From: Okapia johnstoni
Taxonomy: Eukaryota; Chordata; Mammalia; Artiodactyla; Giraffidae
Direction of reading: 5' to 3'
Length of the DNA stretch: 64,000 nt
Assembly (NCBI GenBank): GCA_024291935.2
Contig: JAGTYA010000025.1
Coordinates: 12,111,501-12,175,500 of the forward strand
Shown: piece after piece, positions 12,769-23,450 of the stretch
Numbering within the stretch: position 1 is the stretch's first letter
Layout: every line of letters starts with the position of its first letter
Made by a program: the position numbers and the translations under genes
The notes under the pieces: model-generated
Databases searched by the model: none
What the model was told of the DNA's origin: nothing
What the model saw: the letters and a program-made list of their open reading frames with translations, nothing else

Positions 12769-15404
12769 GCTGTTGTGCGTTTGCTAAGTCATGTCTGACC
12801 CTTTGCATTCCCATGGACTGTACCATGCCAGGCTTCCCTGCCCTTCACACACAAACTCCAGGAGTTTGCTCAGATTCATGTCCATTGAGTCGGTGATGTG
12901 ATCTAATCATCTCATCATCTACTATACCTTTCTCCTTTTGTCTTCAATCTTTCCCAGTATCAAGGTCTTTTGCAGTGAGTCAGCTCTTTGCATCAGGTGC
13001 CCAGAGTATTGGAGCTTCAGCATCAGTCCTTCCAATGAATATTCAGGGTTGATTTCCCTTAGGATTGACTGATTTGATCACCTTGCTGTCCAAGGGACTC
13101 TCAAGAGTCTTCTCCGCACCACATTTCGAAAGCATCAATTTTTTGGCCTTCTTTATGATCTAATTCTCACATCCATACATGACTAATGGAAAAACCATAG
13201 CTTTCACTATATGGACCTTTGTCATCAAAGTGATGTATCTGCTTTTTAATATGCTGTCTAGGTTGGTCATAACTTTCTTTCCAAGGAGCAAATATCTTTT
13301 AACTTTGTGGCTGCAGTCACCATGCAGTGATTTTGGAGCCCAAGAAAAGAAAATCTGTCACTGCTTCCACTTTTTCCCCTTTTGTTTGCCAAGATGCCAT
13401 GGCTTTTAGTTTTTCTAATGTTGAGTTTCAAACCAGCTTTTTTACTCTCCTTTTGCACCCTCATCAAGAGGTTCTTAAATTCCTTTTTACTTTCTGCCGT
13501 TAGAGTGGTATCATCTGCATATCTGAGGTTGTTGATATTTCTCCTGGCAGTCTTAATTCCAGCTTGTGATTCATCCAGCCCACATTTCACATGATGTATT
13601 CTGCATATAAGTTACATAAGCAGGGTGACAATGTACAGCCTTGTCATACTCCTTTCCCAATTTGGAGCCAGTCACTTATCCCATGTAAGGTTCTAACTGC
13701 TGCTTCTTGACCTGCAGTAAGGTTTCTCTGGAGACAGGTAAGGTGGTCTGGTACTTCCATCTCTTTGAGAATTTTCCACAATTTGTTGTGATCCACACAG
13801 TCAAAGGCTTTATCATAGACAATGAAGAAGAATTAGATGTTTCCCTGGAATTTCCTATGCTTTCTGTATGATCCAACGAATGTTGGCAATTTTACCTCTG
13901 GTTCCTCTGCCTTTTCTAAACCCAGCTTGCACAGCTGGAAGTTCTTGGCTCATATACTGCTGAAGCCTACCTTGAAGGATTTTGAGCATTACCTTGATAG
14001 CATGTGAAATGAGCAGAAATGTACAGTTGTTTGAACATTCTTTGCCAATGCCTTTCTTCGGGATTGAAATGAAAACTGACCTTTCCATTCCTGTGGTCAC
14101 TGCTGAATTTTCCAAATTTGTTGAAATGTTGAGTGCAGCACTTTAACAGCGTCATCTTTTAGGATTCGAAATAGCTCAGGTGGAATTTAATCACCTCCAC
14201 TAGCCTTGTTTGTCATAATAGTTCCTAAGGCCCACACTTGACTTCACACTCTGGGATGTCTGGCTCAGGTAAGTGACCACATTTACCTCGGGGTTATCTG
14301 AGTCATTAAGACCTTTAGGTATAATTCTTCTGTGTATTCTTGCCACCTTTTCTTAATCTCCTCTGCTTCTGTTAGGTCTTTACTGTTTCTGTCCCTTATC
14401 ATACCCATCCTTGCATGAAATGTTCCCTTGATATCTCTAATTTTCTTGAAGAGATCTCTGGTCTTTCCCATTCTATTGTTTTCCTCTATTTCTTTGCATT
14501 GATCACTGAAGAAGGCTTTCTTATTTCTGCTTGCAATTCTTTGGAACTCTGCATTCAAATGGGTATATCTTTCCTTTTCTTCTTTGCTTTTCACTTCTCT
14601 TCTTTTCACAGCTATTTTTAAGGCCTCCTCAGACAGCCATTTTGCTTTATTGCATTTCTTTTTCTTGGGGATGGTCTTGATCCCTGTCTCCTGTACAATG
14701 TCACGAACCTCCACCCATAATTCATCAGCCACTCTGTCTATCAGATCTAGTCCCTTAAATCTATTTCTCACTTCCACTGTATAATCATAATGGATTTGAT
14801 TTAGGTCATACCTGAATGGCCTAGTGGTTTTCCCTACTTTCTTCAATTTGAGTCTCAATTTGGCAATAAGCAGTTCATGATCTGAGCCACAGTCAGCTAC
14901 CAGTCTTGTTTTTGCTGACTGTATAGAGCTTCTCCAATTTTGGCTGCAAAGAATATAATCAATCTGATTTTGGTGTAGGGTCTTCTCTTGTGTTGTTGGA
15001 AGAGGGTGTTTGCTATGACCAGTGTGTTCTCTTCGCAAAACTCTATTAGCCTTTACCCTGCTTCATTCTGTACTCCAAGGCCTAATTTGCCTGTTTTCCA
15101 GGTGTTTCTTGACTTCCTACTTCTGCATTCCAGTCCTCTATAATGAAAAGGACATCTTTTTGGGGTGTTAGTTCTAGAAGGTCTTGTAGGTCTTCACAGA
15201 ACCGTTCAACTTCAGATTCTTCAGCATTACTGGTCAGGGCATAGACTTAGATTACCGTGATATTGAATGGTTTGCCTTGGAAACAAACAGAGATCATTCT
15301 GTCATTTTTGAGATCGCATCCAAGTACTGCATTTCGGACTCTTTCGTTGACCATGATGGCTACTCTGTTTCTTCTAAGGGATTCTTGCCCCACAGTAGTA
15401 GCAA
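12769..15404 (-). mobile_element. BovB, RT and linker (outer, host copy)
   Basis: Reading the minus strand, this holds the BovB 3' terminus, the RT (for example INNLRYADDTTL near 13500) and the EN-RT linker (a 251-codon frame at 14283-15038). The RT is broken into several frames. At about 15404 it is interrupted by a BovB in the opposite orientation. Its upstream EN part resumes at about 17311. Confidence 0.9.
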
Positions 15405-17312
15405 AATGGCTGTCTGAGGAGGCCTTACAGATAGCTGGGAAGAGAAGAGAAGCGAAAAGCAAAGGAGAAAAGGAAAGATATTCCCATCTGAATGCAGAGT
15501 TCCAAAGAAGAGCAAGGAGAGATAAGAAAGCCTTCCTCAGCGATCAATGCAAAGAAATAGAGGAAAACAACAGATTGGGAAAGACTAGAGATCTCTTCAA
15601 GAAAGTTAGAGATACCAAGGGAACAATTTCATGCAAAGATAGGCTTGATAAAGGACAGAAATGGTATGGATCTAACAGAAGCAGAAGATATTAAGAAGAG
15701 GTGGCAAGAATACACAGAACTGTACAAAAAAGATCTTCACGACCCAGATAATCATGATGGTGTGATCGCTCACCTAGAGCCAGAAATCCTGGAATGTGAA
15801 GTCAAGTGGGCCTTAGAAAGCATCACTATGAACAAAGCTAGTGGAGGTGATGGAATTCCAGTGGAGCTATTTCAAATCCTCAAAGGTGATGCTGTGAAAG
15901 TGTTGCACTTGATATGTCAGCAAATCTGGAAAACTCAGCAGTGGCCACAGGACTGGAAAAGGTCAGTTTTCATCCCAATCGCAAAGAAAGGCAATGCCAA
16001 AGAACGCTCAAACTACTGCACAATTGCACTCATCTCACACGCTAGTAAAGTAATGCTCAAAATTCTCCAAGCCAAGCTTCAGCAATACGTGAACCGTGAA
16101 CTTCCAGATGTTCAAGCTGGTTTTAGAAATGGCAGAGGAACCAGAGATCAAATTGCCAATATCCATTGGATCATCGAAAAAGCAAGAGAGTTCCAGAAAG
16201 ACATCTATTTCTGCTTTATTGACTATGCCAAAGCCTTTGACCATGTGGATCACAACAAACTGTGGAAAATTCTGAAAGAGATGGGAATACCAGACCACCT
16301 GACCTGTCTCTTGAGAAACCTGTATGCAGGTCAGGAAGCAACAGTTAGAACTGGACATGGAACAACAGACTGGTTCCAAATAGGAAAAGGAGTACATCAA
16401 GGCTGTATATTGTCACTCTGCTTATTTAACTTATATGCAGAATACATCATGAGAAACACTGGGCTGGAAGAAACACAAGCTGGAATCAAGATTGCCAGGA
16501 GAACTATCAATAACCTCAGATATGCAGATGACACCACCCTTATGGCAGAAAGTGAAGAAGAACTAGAGAGCCTCCTGATGAAAGTGAAAGAGGAGAGTGA
16601 AAAAGTTGGCTTGAAGCTCAACGTTCAGAAAACTAAGATCATGGCATCTGGTCCCATTGCTTCATGGGAAATAGATGGGGAAACAGTGGAAACAGTGTCA
16701 GACTTCATTTTTTTGGGCTCCAAAATCACTGTTGATGGTGACTGAAGCCATGAAATTAAAAGACACTTACTCCTTGGAAGGAAGGTTATGGCCAACCTAG
16801 ATAGCATATTTAAAAGCAGAGACATTACTTTGCCAACAAAAGTCCGTCTAGTCAAGGCTATGGTTTTTCCATTGGTCATGTATGGATGTGAGAGTTGGAT
16901 GGTGAAGAAAGCTGAGCGCCACAGAATTGATGCTTTTGAACTGTGGTGTTGGAGAAGACTCTTGCGAGTCCCTTGAACTGCAAGGAGATCCAATCAAGCC
17001 ATCCTAAAGGAGATCAGTCCTGGGTGTTCATTGGAAGGACTGATGTTGAAGCTGAAACTCCAATACTTTGGCCACCTCATGCAAAGAGTTGAGTCATTGG
17101 AAAAGACCCTAATGCTGGGTAGGATTGGGGGCAGGAGGAGAAGGGGACGACAGAGGATGAGATGGTTGGATGGCATTGCTGACTCGACGGACATGGGTTT
17201 GGGTAGACTCCGGGAGTTGGTGATGGACAGAGAGGCCTGGCGTGCTGCAATTCATGGAGTCACAAGTAGTCGGACACGACTGAGCAACTGAACTGAACTG
17301 AATTAAATTTAC
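15405..17312 (+). mobile_element. BovB nested in opposite orientation
   Basis: A 5'-truncated BovB beginning at the KWLSEEALQIA linker, running through the RT (366-codon frame at 15645-16745 with FIDYAKAFDHVDHNKLWKIL and NLRYADDTTLM) to the 3' terminus. One extra A near 15626 shifts the frame. A C-to-A change makes a TGA at 16742-16744, and a Trp codon is a stop near 16975. The copy is therefore inactive. Confidence 0.93.
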
Positions 17313-17762
17313 ACATTTCTGTCCATTTTAGTTCACTGATTCCTAAACTGTCAATGTTCACTCCTGCCATCTCCTGTTTGACCACTTCCAATTTGCCTTG
17401 ATTCATGGACCTAACATTCCAGGTTCCTATGCAGCATTGTTCTTTACAGCATCAGACTTTTCTTCCATCACCAGTCACATCCACAACTGGGTGTTGTTTT
17501 TGCTTTGGCTCTGTCTTTTCATTCTTTCTGGAGTTATTTCTCCACTGATCTCCAGTAACATATTGGGATCCTACTGACCTGGGGAGTTCATCTTTCAATG
17601 TCCTATCTTTTTGCCTTTTCATACTGTTCATGGGGTTCTCAAGGCAAGAATACTGAAGTGGTTTGCCATTCCTTTCTCCAGGGGATCACGTTTTGTCAGA
17701 ACTCTCCACCATGACCTGTCCATCTTGGGTGGCTCTATGTGGCTCAGAGTTTCATTCCTAAG
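17313..17762 (-). mobile_element. BovB endonuclease part of host copy, resumed
   Basis: From AATTAAATTTACACATTTC on, the sequence continues the minus-strand BovB exactly where the left flank stopped, into the endonuclease region. This makes the intervening plus-strand BovB an insertion. The copy ends near 17762, where a second version of the same segment begins. Confidence 0.85.
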
Positions 17763-18187
17763 ATCTTCTCCTGCTTGACCATGTCCAATTTACTAGATTC
17801 ATGATCATAACATTTCAGATTCCTATGAAATATTGTTCTTTAGAGCAACAGACTTTACTTTCACCACTTAGACACATCCAAAACTGGGCATCATTTCCGC
17901 TTTGGCCCAGCCACTCCCTTCTGTCTGGAGCTATTAGTAATTGCCCTCTGCCCTGCTCTAGTAGCACATTGGACACTTTGTGACCTGGGGGGCTCATCTT
18001 CTGGTGTCACATCTTTTTGCCTTTTCACACTGTCTGTGGGGTTCTCAAGGCAAGAATAATGGATTGGTTTGCCATTTCCTCCTTCAGTGGACACTGTTTT
18101 ATCAGAACTCTTCCCTCTGACCTGTCTATCACGGGTGGCTCATAGCTTCATTGAGTTTTGCACGTCCCTTTGCCATGACGAGGTGCT
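17763..18187 (-). mobile_element. Second, diverged BovB endonuclease segment
   Basis: Repeats the order of 17367-17755: CCTGCTTGACCATGTCCAAT, GATTCCTATGAAATATTG and CTCAAGGCAAGAATAATGG match CCTGTTTGACCACTTCCAAT, GGTTCCTATGCAGCATTG and CTCAAGGCAAGAATACTGA about 400 bp earlier. Either a tandem duplication or remains of an older BovB. Confidence 0.8.
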
Positions 18188-18945
18188 AGTTATTAGAGAA
18201 ATGAAAAATAAAACCATAAAGAGGTGTCACCTCACAACCATTAAGATGACCACTATCGACAGAGAGGGAGGAAGGAGGAGGAGCAGGAGGAGGTGCTGGG
18301 GAGGATGTGGAAAAACTGGAACGTCTGGGCACGGCCGATGGAATGTGCAAGGGTGCACCCACTGTGGAAAACCATACGAAGGGTCCGCAAAAATTAGACA
18401 CAGCATTGCCATACGGTCCAGAGCTTCTGAGTACATACCCAGAAGAACTGAACACTGGGATTCAGATATTCAGACACCCATGTTGATATAGCAGCATTAT
18501 TCACAAAAGCCAAGTGTCCGTGGAGGAATAAATGGATAAGCAAAGGGTGGCCCATTCAAACAACAAAATACTATTCAGCCTGGAAAAAGGAAGGACATTC
18601 TGACACATGTGACAACATGGATGAACCCTGAGGACACTATGAGCAGTGAGATCAGCCTGTCACAAAAGGACAAATACTGTCCGATTCCACTTACAGAAGG
18701 TCCCTAGATGAGTCAAATCCATAGAGACAGGAAGTAGAGATGGGGCCAGGGGCTGGGGGAGGGGCGGGGAGTTAGTGTTTAAGTGGGCTAGAGTTTCAGT
18801 TTCACAAGATGAAGAGTCCTGGACATTGGCCACACGATAATATGAATGCACTTAACACTAGTGAACTGTACACTTAAAAATGGCAAGGTCGGTAAATTGT
18901 ACATTATGTGAATTTGACTACAATTAAATTTTTTTAGAGAAACAA
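18188..18945 (+). mobile_element. L1 3' end with A-rich tail
   Basis: Contains the well-known L1 3' wording: ACTGTGGAAAACCATACG, GTACATACCCAGAAGAACT, ACAACATGGATGAACCCTGA and a terminal ACAATTAAATTTTTTTA. Old, substitution-rich copy adjoining the BovB cluster. Confidence 0.85.
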
Positions 18946-19054
18946 TAATTAGACAGTATATCCTTAGTGAAATAAATCTAAGGACTAAAAGAGGTAATAA
19001 GAGAGAATCATACCAAAAAAAAAAAGTAACATAAGCAAATTTAAAAAAAGAACT

Positions 19055-19196
19055 TCCAGGATTTCCCTAGTGGCCCAGGGGTTAGACTCAGCACTGCCAA
19101 TGCAAGGAGCATGGGTTCGGTCCCTGGTCGGGGAGCTAGATCCCACATGCTGTGGGACGGCAGCGGGGCAAAAGATTATTTTTTAATGAAGAAAAG
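19055..19196 (+). mobile_element. CHR-type tRNA-derived SINE
   Basis: Head TTCCCTAGTGGCCCAGGGGT, internal GGTTCGGTCCCTGGTCGGGG and AGATCCCACATGC. Flanked by a perfect 10-bp duplication AAAAAGAACT at 19045-19054 and 19197-19206, which fixes the insert limits. Family restricted to cetaceans, hippos and ruminants. Confidence 0.88.
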
Positions 19197-19206
19197 AAAA
19201 AGAACT

Positions 19207-19764
19207 GCCTGCGGTGGGCTGTAGACGAGGGGAGCTGTGTGCTCATTTTCTAGCTCCAGTTCTTCCGGGCTGTGACACAGGACAAGGTCTCAGGGCAGTG
19301 GTCACTGCAGGGCAGGTCAGACCCCAGGCTCAGAGGCCCAGTGAGTTTAGAGGTCGACCTCCCCCAGCACCTTGCCCCCCTAGGGCAGGTGGGGGGAAAG
19401 GAGCTAGAACTTTCCTGAGCCCCCCTTGCTGGGTGCTCAGTGTGGGGCGGGAGGCTTTCCCAGGGACTGGGGGTCGGGAAAATCAACCGCCACTCAAGGT
19501 GCTGGGCACCCCCCACCCCGGGTCTCCCCGTCCTGGGCCTCCCTTCCCGGGACTCCCCTCCCAGGACTCCCCTCCAGAGCCCAGGCCTCCCCTCTGGATC
19601 CTGGGGCCTCCCCCAGCCCACGCAGGGTCAGGAGGCCTCCATGTAGTCAGGGTGGAGCACCGCACGGCCAGCCCCTCAATCCCCCCTGGTACCCCAAGTG
19701 CCAAGGTAAACCAGTGCTTCCCATGGTTCAAAGGAAGCCAGAAATCGGGATTTTTATGCAAACT
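19207..19764. other. GC-rich unique sequence
   Basis: Contains a CCCGGGACTCCCCTCC-type run near 19540-19580. A 189-codon open frame crosses it into the adjacent SINE flank and shows no protein family. Confidence 0.5.
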
Positions 19765-20092
19765 ACACAGAAGTCCCTGGTAGCCCAATTGTAAAGAATC
19801 CACCTTCAATGCAGGAGACGCCGGTTCCATTCCTGGGTCAGGAAGATCCCCTGGAGAAGGGATAAGCTACCCACTCCAGTATTCTTGGGCGTCCCTGGTG
19901 GCTCAGCTGGTAAAGAATCTGCCCGCAATGCGGGAGACCTGGGTTCAATCCCTGGGTCGGGAAGATCCCCAGGAGAAGGGAAAGGCTGCCCACTCCAGTA
20001 TTCTGGCCTGGAGAATCCCATGGACTGTATAGTCCGTGGGGTCGCAAAGAGTCGGACACGACTGAGTGACTTGCGTTTTCACACAGAAGTCC
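19765..20092 (+). mobile_element. Bov-tA dimer with perfect 12-bp target duplication
   Basis: ACACAGAAGTCC occurs at 19765-19776 and again at 20081-20092. Between them lie a partial Bov-tA (about 19777-19885, ending at CCAGTATTCTTG) and a complete Bov-tA (about 19886-20080), both plus strand. Confidence 0.9.
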
Positions 20093-22403
20093 AACTGTGA
20101 GCCCCAAACTGAGACGAACAAATAACGGGAGAAAGGACAGTGTCCAGCCTCCAGTTCATGCCCTCAGGCCACGAAGATAACTGTGCAGGACGGGTGGAGG
20201 GCCCAAAGGGTGACCAGGGACGGTGACCCCCGCCTGGGGGAGGGACCTGTGGCTCTGGGGGCCGTCAGAGCCCGCAGGTGAGGCTGGCCGGGCTCCGGGC
20301 TCCGTGCCTGGGTGGGCGCCTGTGGACAGAGCATGGTCTGGCCCGTTTCACAGGCTCCGCCACTGCCTGTGAGGACTGGCCTGTGCCCGGTCAGTGGGGA
20401 CCGTGTGTTGGGGCCGCCCCCTGCTCTGGCCTAGCGCAGACACCCACTCGGGCCGGCGTCCCCCACACCCCTGCAGCCTTTGAGCCTGGACTCTGCCCGC
20501 AGGCCGCTCACAGTGCTGCGCTACCAGGCAGCCGGGCAGCATCACCCACGTGGCCAAGGGTGGCCTGGACCCTGCAGCCCTCAGCCCCACACGGGAGTGA
20601 CTGCAGGGCCTTCGAGGAGCGGGGTTCAGAGGGGAAGACAGGCTGACCCAGGGCAGCTGCCTGTGGGAAGGTTGCTAAGGAGCCATTCCAGGCTCATTTA
20701 TCAGCGGAGGGGAAAGGGCCTGGGGGAGAACGGGGGAGGGGCACCAGGAGAGCTGCCCTTCGGGACACTGCCCACACCCACTCCCCACTCCCCGCGGCAG
20801 CAAGGGCGCGCCAGGCAGCGGAGGGAACATGCTTGAGAGCTGGATCCGAACATGGGCATTGGGCAAGGGCCTGGCTCAGCTGAGCTGATGTCTAGGACCA
20901 CGCTTGGGGCTCCCGGGTGAGCCAGCAGAGCATCCAGCAGTGGCACAGGCGCACGCAGGCACCCTGTTTTGCCGGGACCAACCCACGCGAGGCCTGGGAG
21001 AGAACCCACCTGCTCCACAGAGGACTGGGTTGTCAGGAGGTGTTTGCACTGCTGAGTGCAGAACAGGCCTCCTCGGGGCCCAGGGAGCCAGGGTGCAGAC
21101 CGATCACAGCTGGGCTCCTCTGCAGTCTGTCCCCTGGGTCCGGGGGCCCTGGGGAAGCGAGCATCTGGCACGGCTCAGTGGCATTCTGGGTCCCCAGGCC
21201 CTTTGCCCACCTCAACCTGCCCGCTCTCAGGCCAGCCTGTCCTTTCTGCCAGCCCCTCACCTGCTCCAGACCCTGGCACTTGTGACGCATGTGGAAAGTC
21301 AACTTTGCACACCTGACAGCCCACCTCTCTCACTACAGTGGGCGCCTCTGTCCTGCCTGGGTGACTGGCAGAGAGAGGGCCCCAGGGTGCCCACCCACCC
21401 CAGAGGTGTCCTGACTGCAGGAGGGCCTCACGGTTGGCAGCTTGCTTTCCAGCCCAAGACCCTCAATGCTTCAGCCTCTGTAATTGCCCCCCTGCCCCAG
21501 GGATCCTCCCTCTGCCCCGCCCCCGCTTTGCTGAGAAGACCCCTCCCTCTCTTCCCCCACGGGGGTCCTGTATTCCACCCCGCCCCCGTGGTTCTCAGAG
21601 TTTCCATGGTCTCTGCCTGCCCGGCATGCATAGCAACTGCCCCAGGCATTCGTGGGGTCCCCCAACCCTCGGGCCTTCACCCTCAGTTCCTGGGTGTGAT
21701 CGAGCCTGGCTGGTCAGGGACTGTGTTCTCTTGAGTAGAGCGCCATCTGACCATGGGGACATGGTCCTGTCAGAGCCAAAAGCCATGATCCTGGGACGTT
21801 GGTGGCAGCTGTTGGAAAGAGAAAGTTTCCCACTTTCTTTATTTGCTGGGGTGACTGAAGAGACCACAGCTGGGCACTAGCATGGCTGGGGGTGGGGGGG
21901 CACCTCCCAGAGCAGAGCCAAGGGACTCAGAGAGGCCTGGGGGCCCAACAGAAGCAGTTGCTCCAGACACCCCCAAGGCCTCCCCTTTTCTGCCCTGGGA
22001 TCCTGTAAACGCCCCCCTTTTCTTGGGCCACTTTGAGTTGGTTTACTGGTACTACTGCCTCTGTGACCGAGTTCAGCCCATTCAGGGTCACAGCCGGCTC
22101 TCTGGCCCTGTTTCCCCACAAATCAAATGGGAGGACTTTGAAGCTCCTCTCGAGTCCTGCCCAGCTCCGAAACATGGAAGGCTGGACACCTAAGATCTGG
22201 GCTGATTTGGTTTCAACTGGCATAAGCAGGAAAGGAGGAACAGACTGGCTCATGTAACCAAAGAGTCCAAGAAACAGTTTCAGGTATGGCTTGATCCAGG
22301 TGCTCACCCAGTATTATCTCTGTCGCCATCCTCCTCCAGGCTGGCTTATGTTTCAGGTAGTGCCAGCCTGGCCCAGCACTTCCAGTCTACAGTTTAACCC
22401 CAG
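20093..22403. other. GC-rich unique sequence, no gene recognised
   Basis: The longest frame (276 codons, 20904-21734) is accompanied by nearly full-length frames on other phases and the opposite strand, as expected in GC-rich non-coding DNA. Confidence 0.55.
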
Positions 22404-22800
22404 GCTATAAAGAAGGCTGAGCGCCGAAGAATTGATGCTTTTGAACTGTGGTGTTGGAGAAGACTCTTGAGAGTCCCTTGGACTGCAAGGAGATCCAGCC
22501 AGTCCATCCTAAAGGAGATGAGTCCTGAATATTCATTGGAAGGACTGATGCTGAAGCTGAAGCTCGAATAATCTGGCCACCTGATGTGAAGAGCAGACTC
22601 ATTAGAAATGCCCCTGATGCTGGGAAAGATTGAAGGCGGGAGGAGAAGGGGACGACAGAGGATGAGATGGTTGGATGGCATCACTGACTCGACGGACATG
22701 AGTTTGAGTAAACTAGGTCAGACAGTGAAAGACTGAAGAGCCTGGCGTGCTGCAGTCTGTGGGGTTGCAGAGAGTCAGCCACAACGTAGTCAGTAAACAA
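22404..22800 (+). mobile_element. BovB 3' end, 5' truncated
   Basis: Begins at ATAAAGAAGGCTGAGCGCC (the KKAERRRID codons) and runs to the GTTGCAGAGAGTCAGCCACAAC 3' end. Encodes [14 protein letters not shown] and [12 protein letters not shown] with frameshifts. No ORF is retained. Confidence 0.9.
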
Positions 22801-23179
22801 CAACTACACCAGGTCCCCGGAGTGCTCTAAGCGGCTCTTCACAGAAACCAGCCCCCCAAGGCATCAGGATGCTCCTGGCACCAAGTTTGGTCACACGGCC
22901 AAGTTAACAAGGAGATGGAACCCTGAAATCCCACCCACTGGGGTGCGGGGCGCTTTTGAAAAGCAAAGGAGACCAGAGACGTTCTCCACACGTCCTCCTC
23001 CCTCCTACTAGGTCTGTGAGGTCAGGAGGGTGTGCGGCACTTGACCTGAAGCGCCACCCAGGACGGGCTCCCTGGAGCCTCCCATTCCCACAGGCTCCTG
23101 GGCCTGTGGGAGAGGGTCAGAGATGCCCAGCACGGCACTTCCTGCTTCACAGGAGCCTCCCAGAGCTGTCTCCTGGGGC

Positions 23180-23450
23180 CCCACTAAGGAGATTACGGCC
23201 CGTCTTTTAGTGAAACTCCAAGCCTCTGGGCCGGCTCCACTAATCCCGACAAAGGATAACAGGCCCCTAATTAATTCTCCGAATCTGACGGTGGCGCGAA
23301 CGCCAGCCAGTCCGGCCGCCTTAATGAGTTTAATCGACTGGACTTGATGATTTTATTCGAAACCCAGGGCCGCAAATTAAGCTCTTAAAAATGCACTTGA
23401 ACTTGATTGGCAGCAGTAATCCCAACACAGTCTGTTTAATCCTTGGGCTG
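23180..23450. promoter_or_regulatory. Candidate conserved non-coding element
   Basis: An AT-richer island in GC-rich surroundings, free of recognised repeats. It is packed with homeodomain-type cores: CTAATCCC, CTAATTAATT, CTTAATGAGTTTAATC, CAAATTAAGC, GTAATCCC and TTAATCCTT. Three are TAATCC, the bicoid/OTX/PITX-class core. Function is inferred only. Confidence 0.4.

Noticed and set aside
15645..16745. 366-codon frame as a possible host reverse-transcriptase gene
   Set aside because: Matches BovB throughout, is 5' truncated, and is followed by stop codons and preceded by a frameshift. A dead retrotransposon copy.
18193..18942. TTAGAGAAA direct repeat as target duplication of the L1 at 18188-18945
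   Set aside because: The left copy is part of the L1 consensus itself, so the match is probably coincidental.
20904..21734. 276-codon open frame, plus strand
   Set aside because: Same pattern of chance frames in GC-rich DNA. The translation is Pro/Ala/Gly/Ser-rich with no motif.
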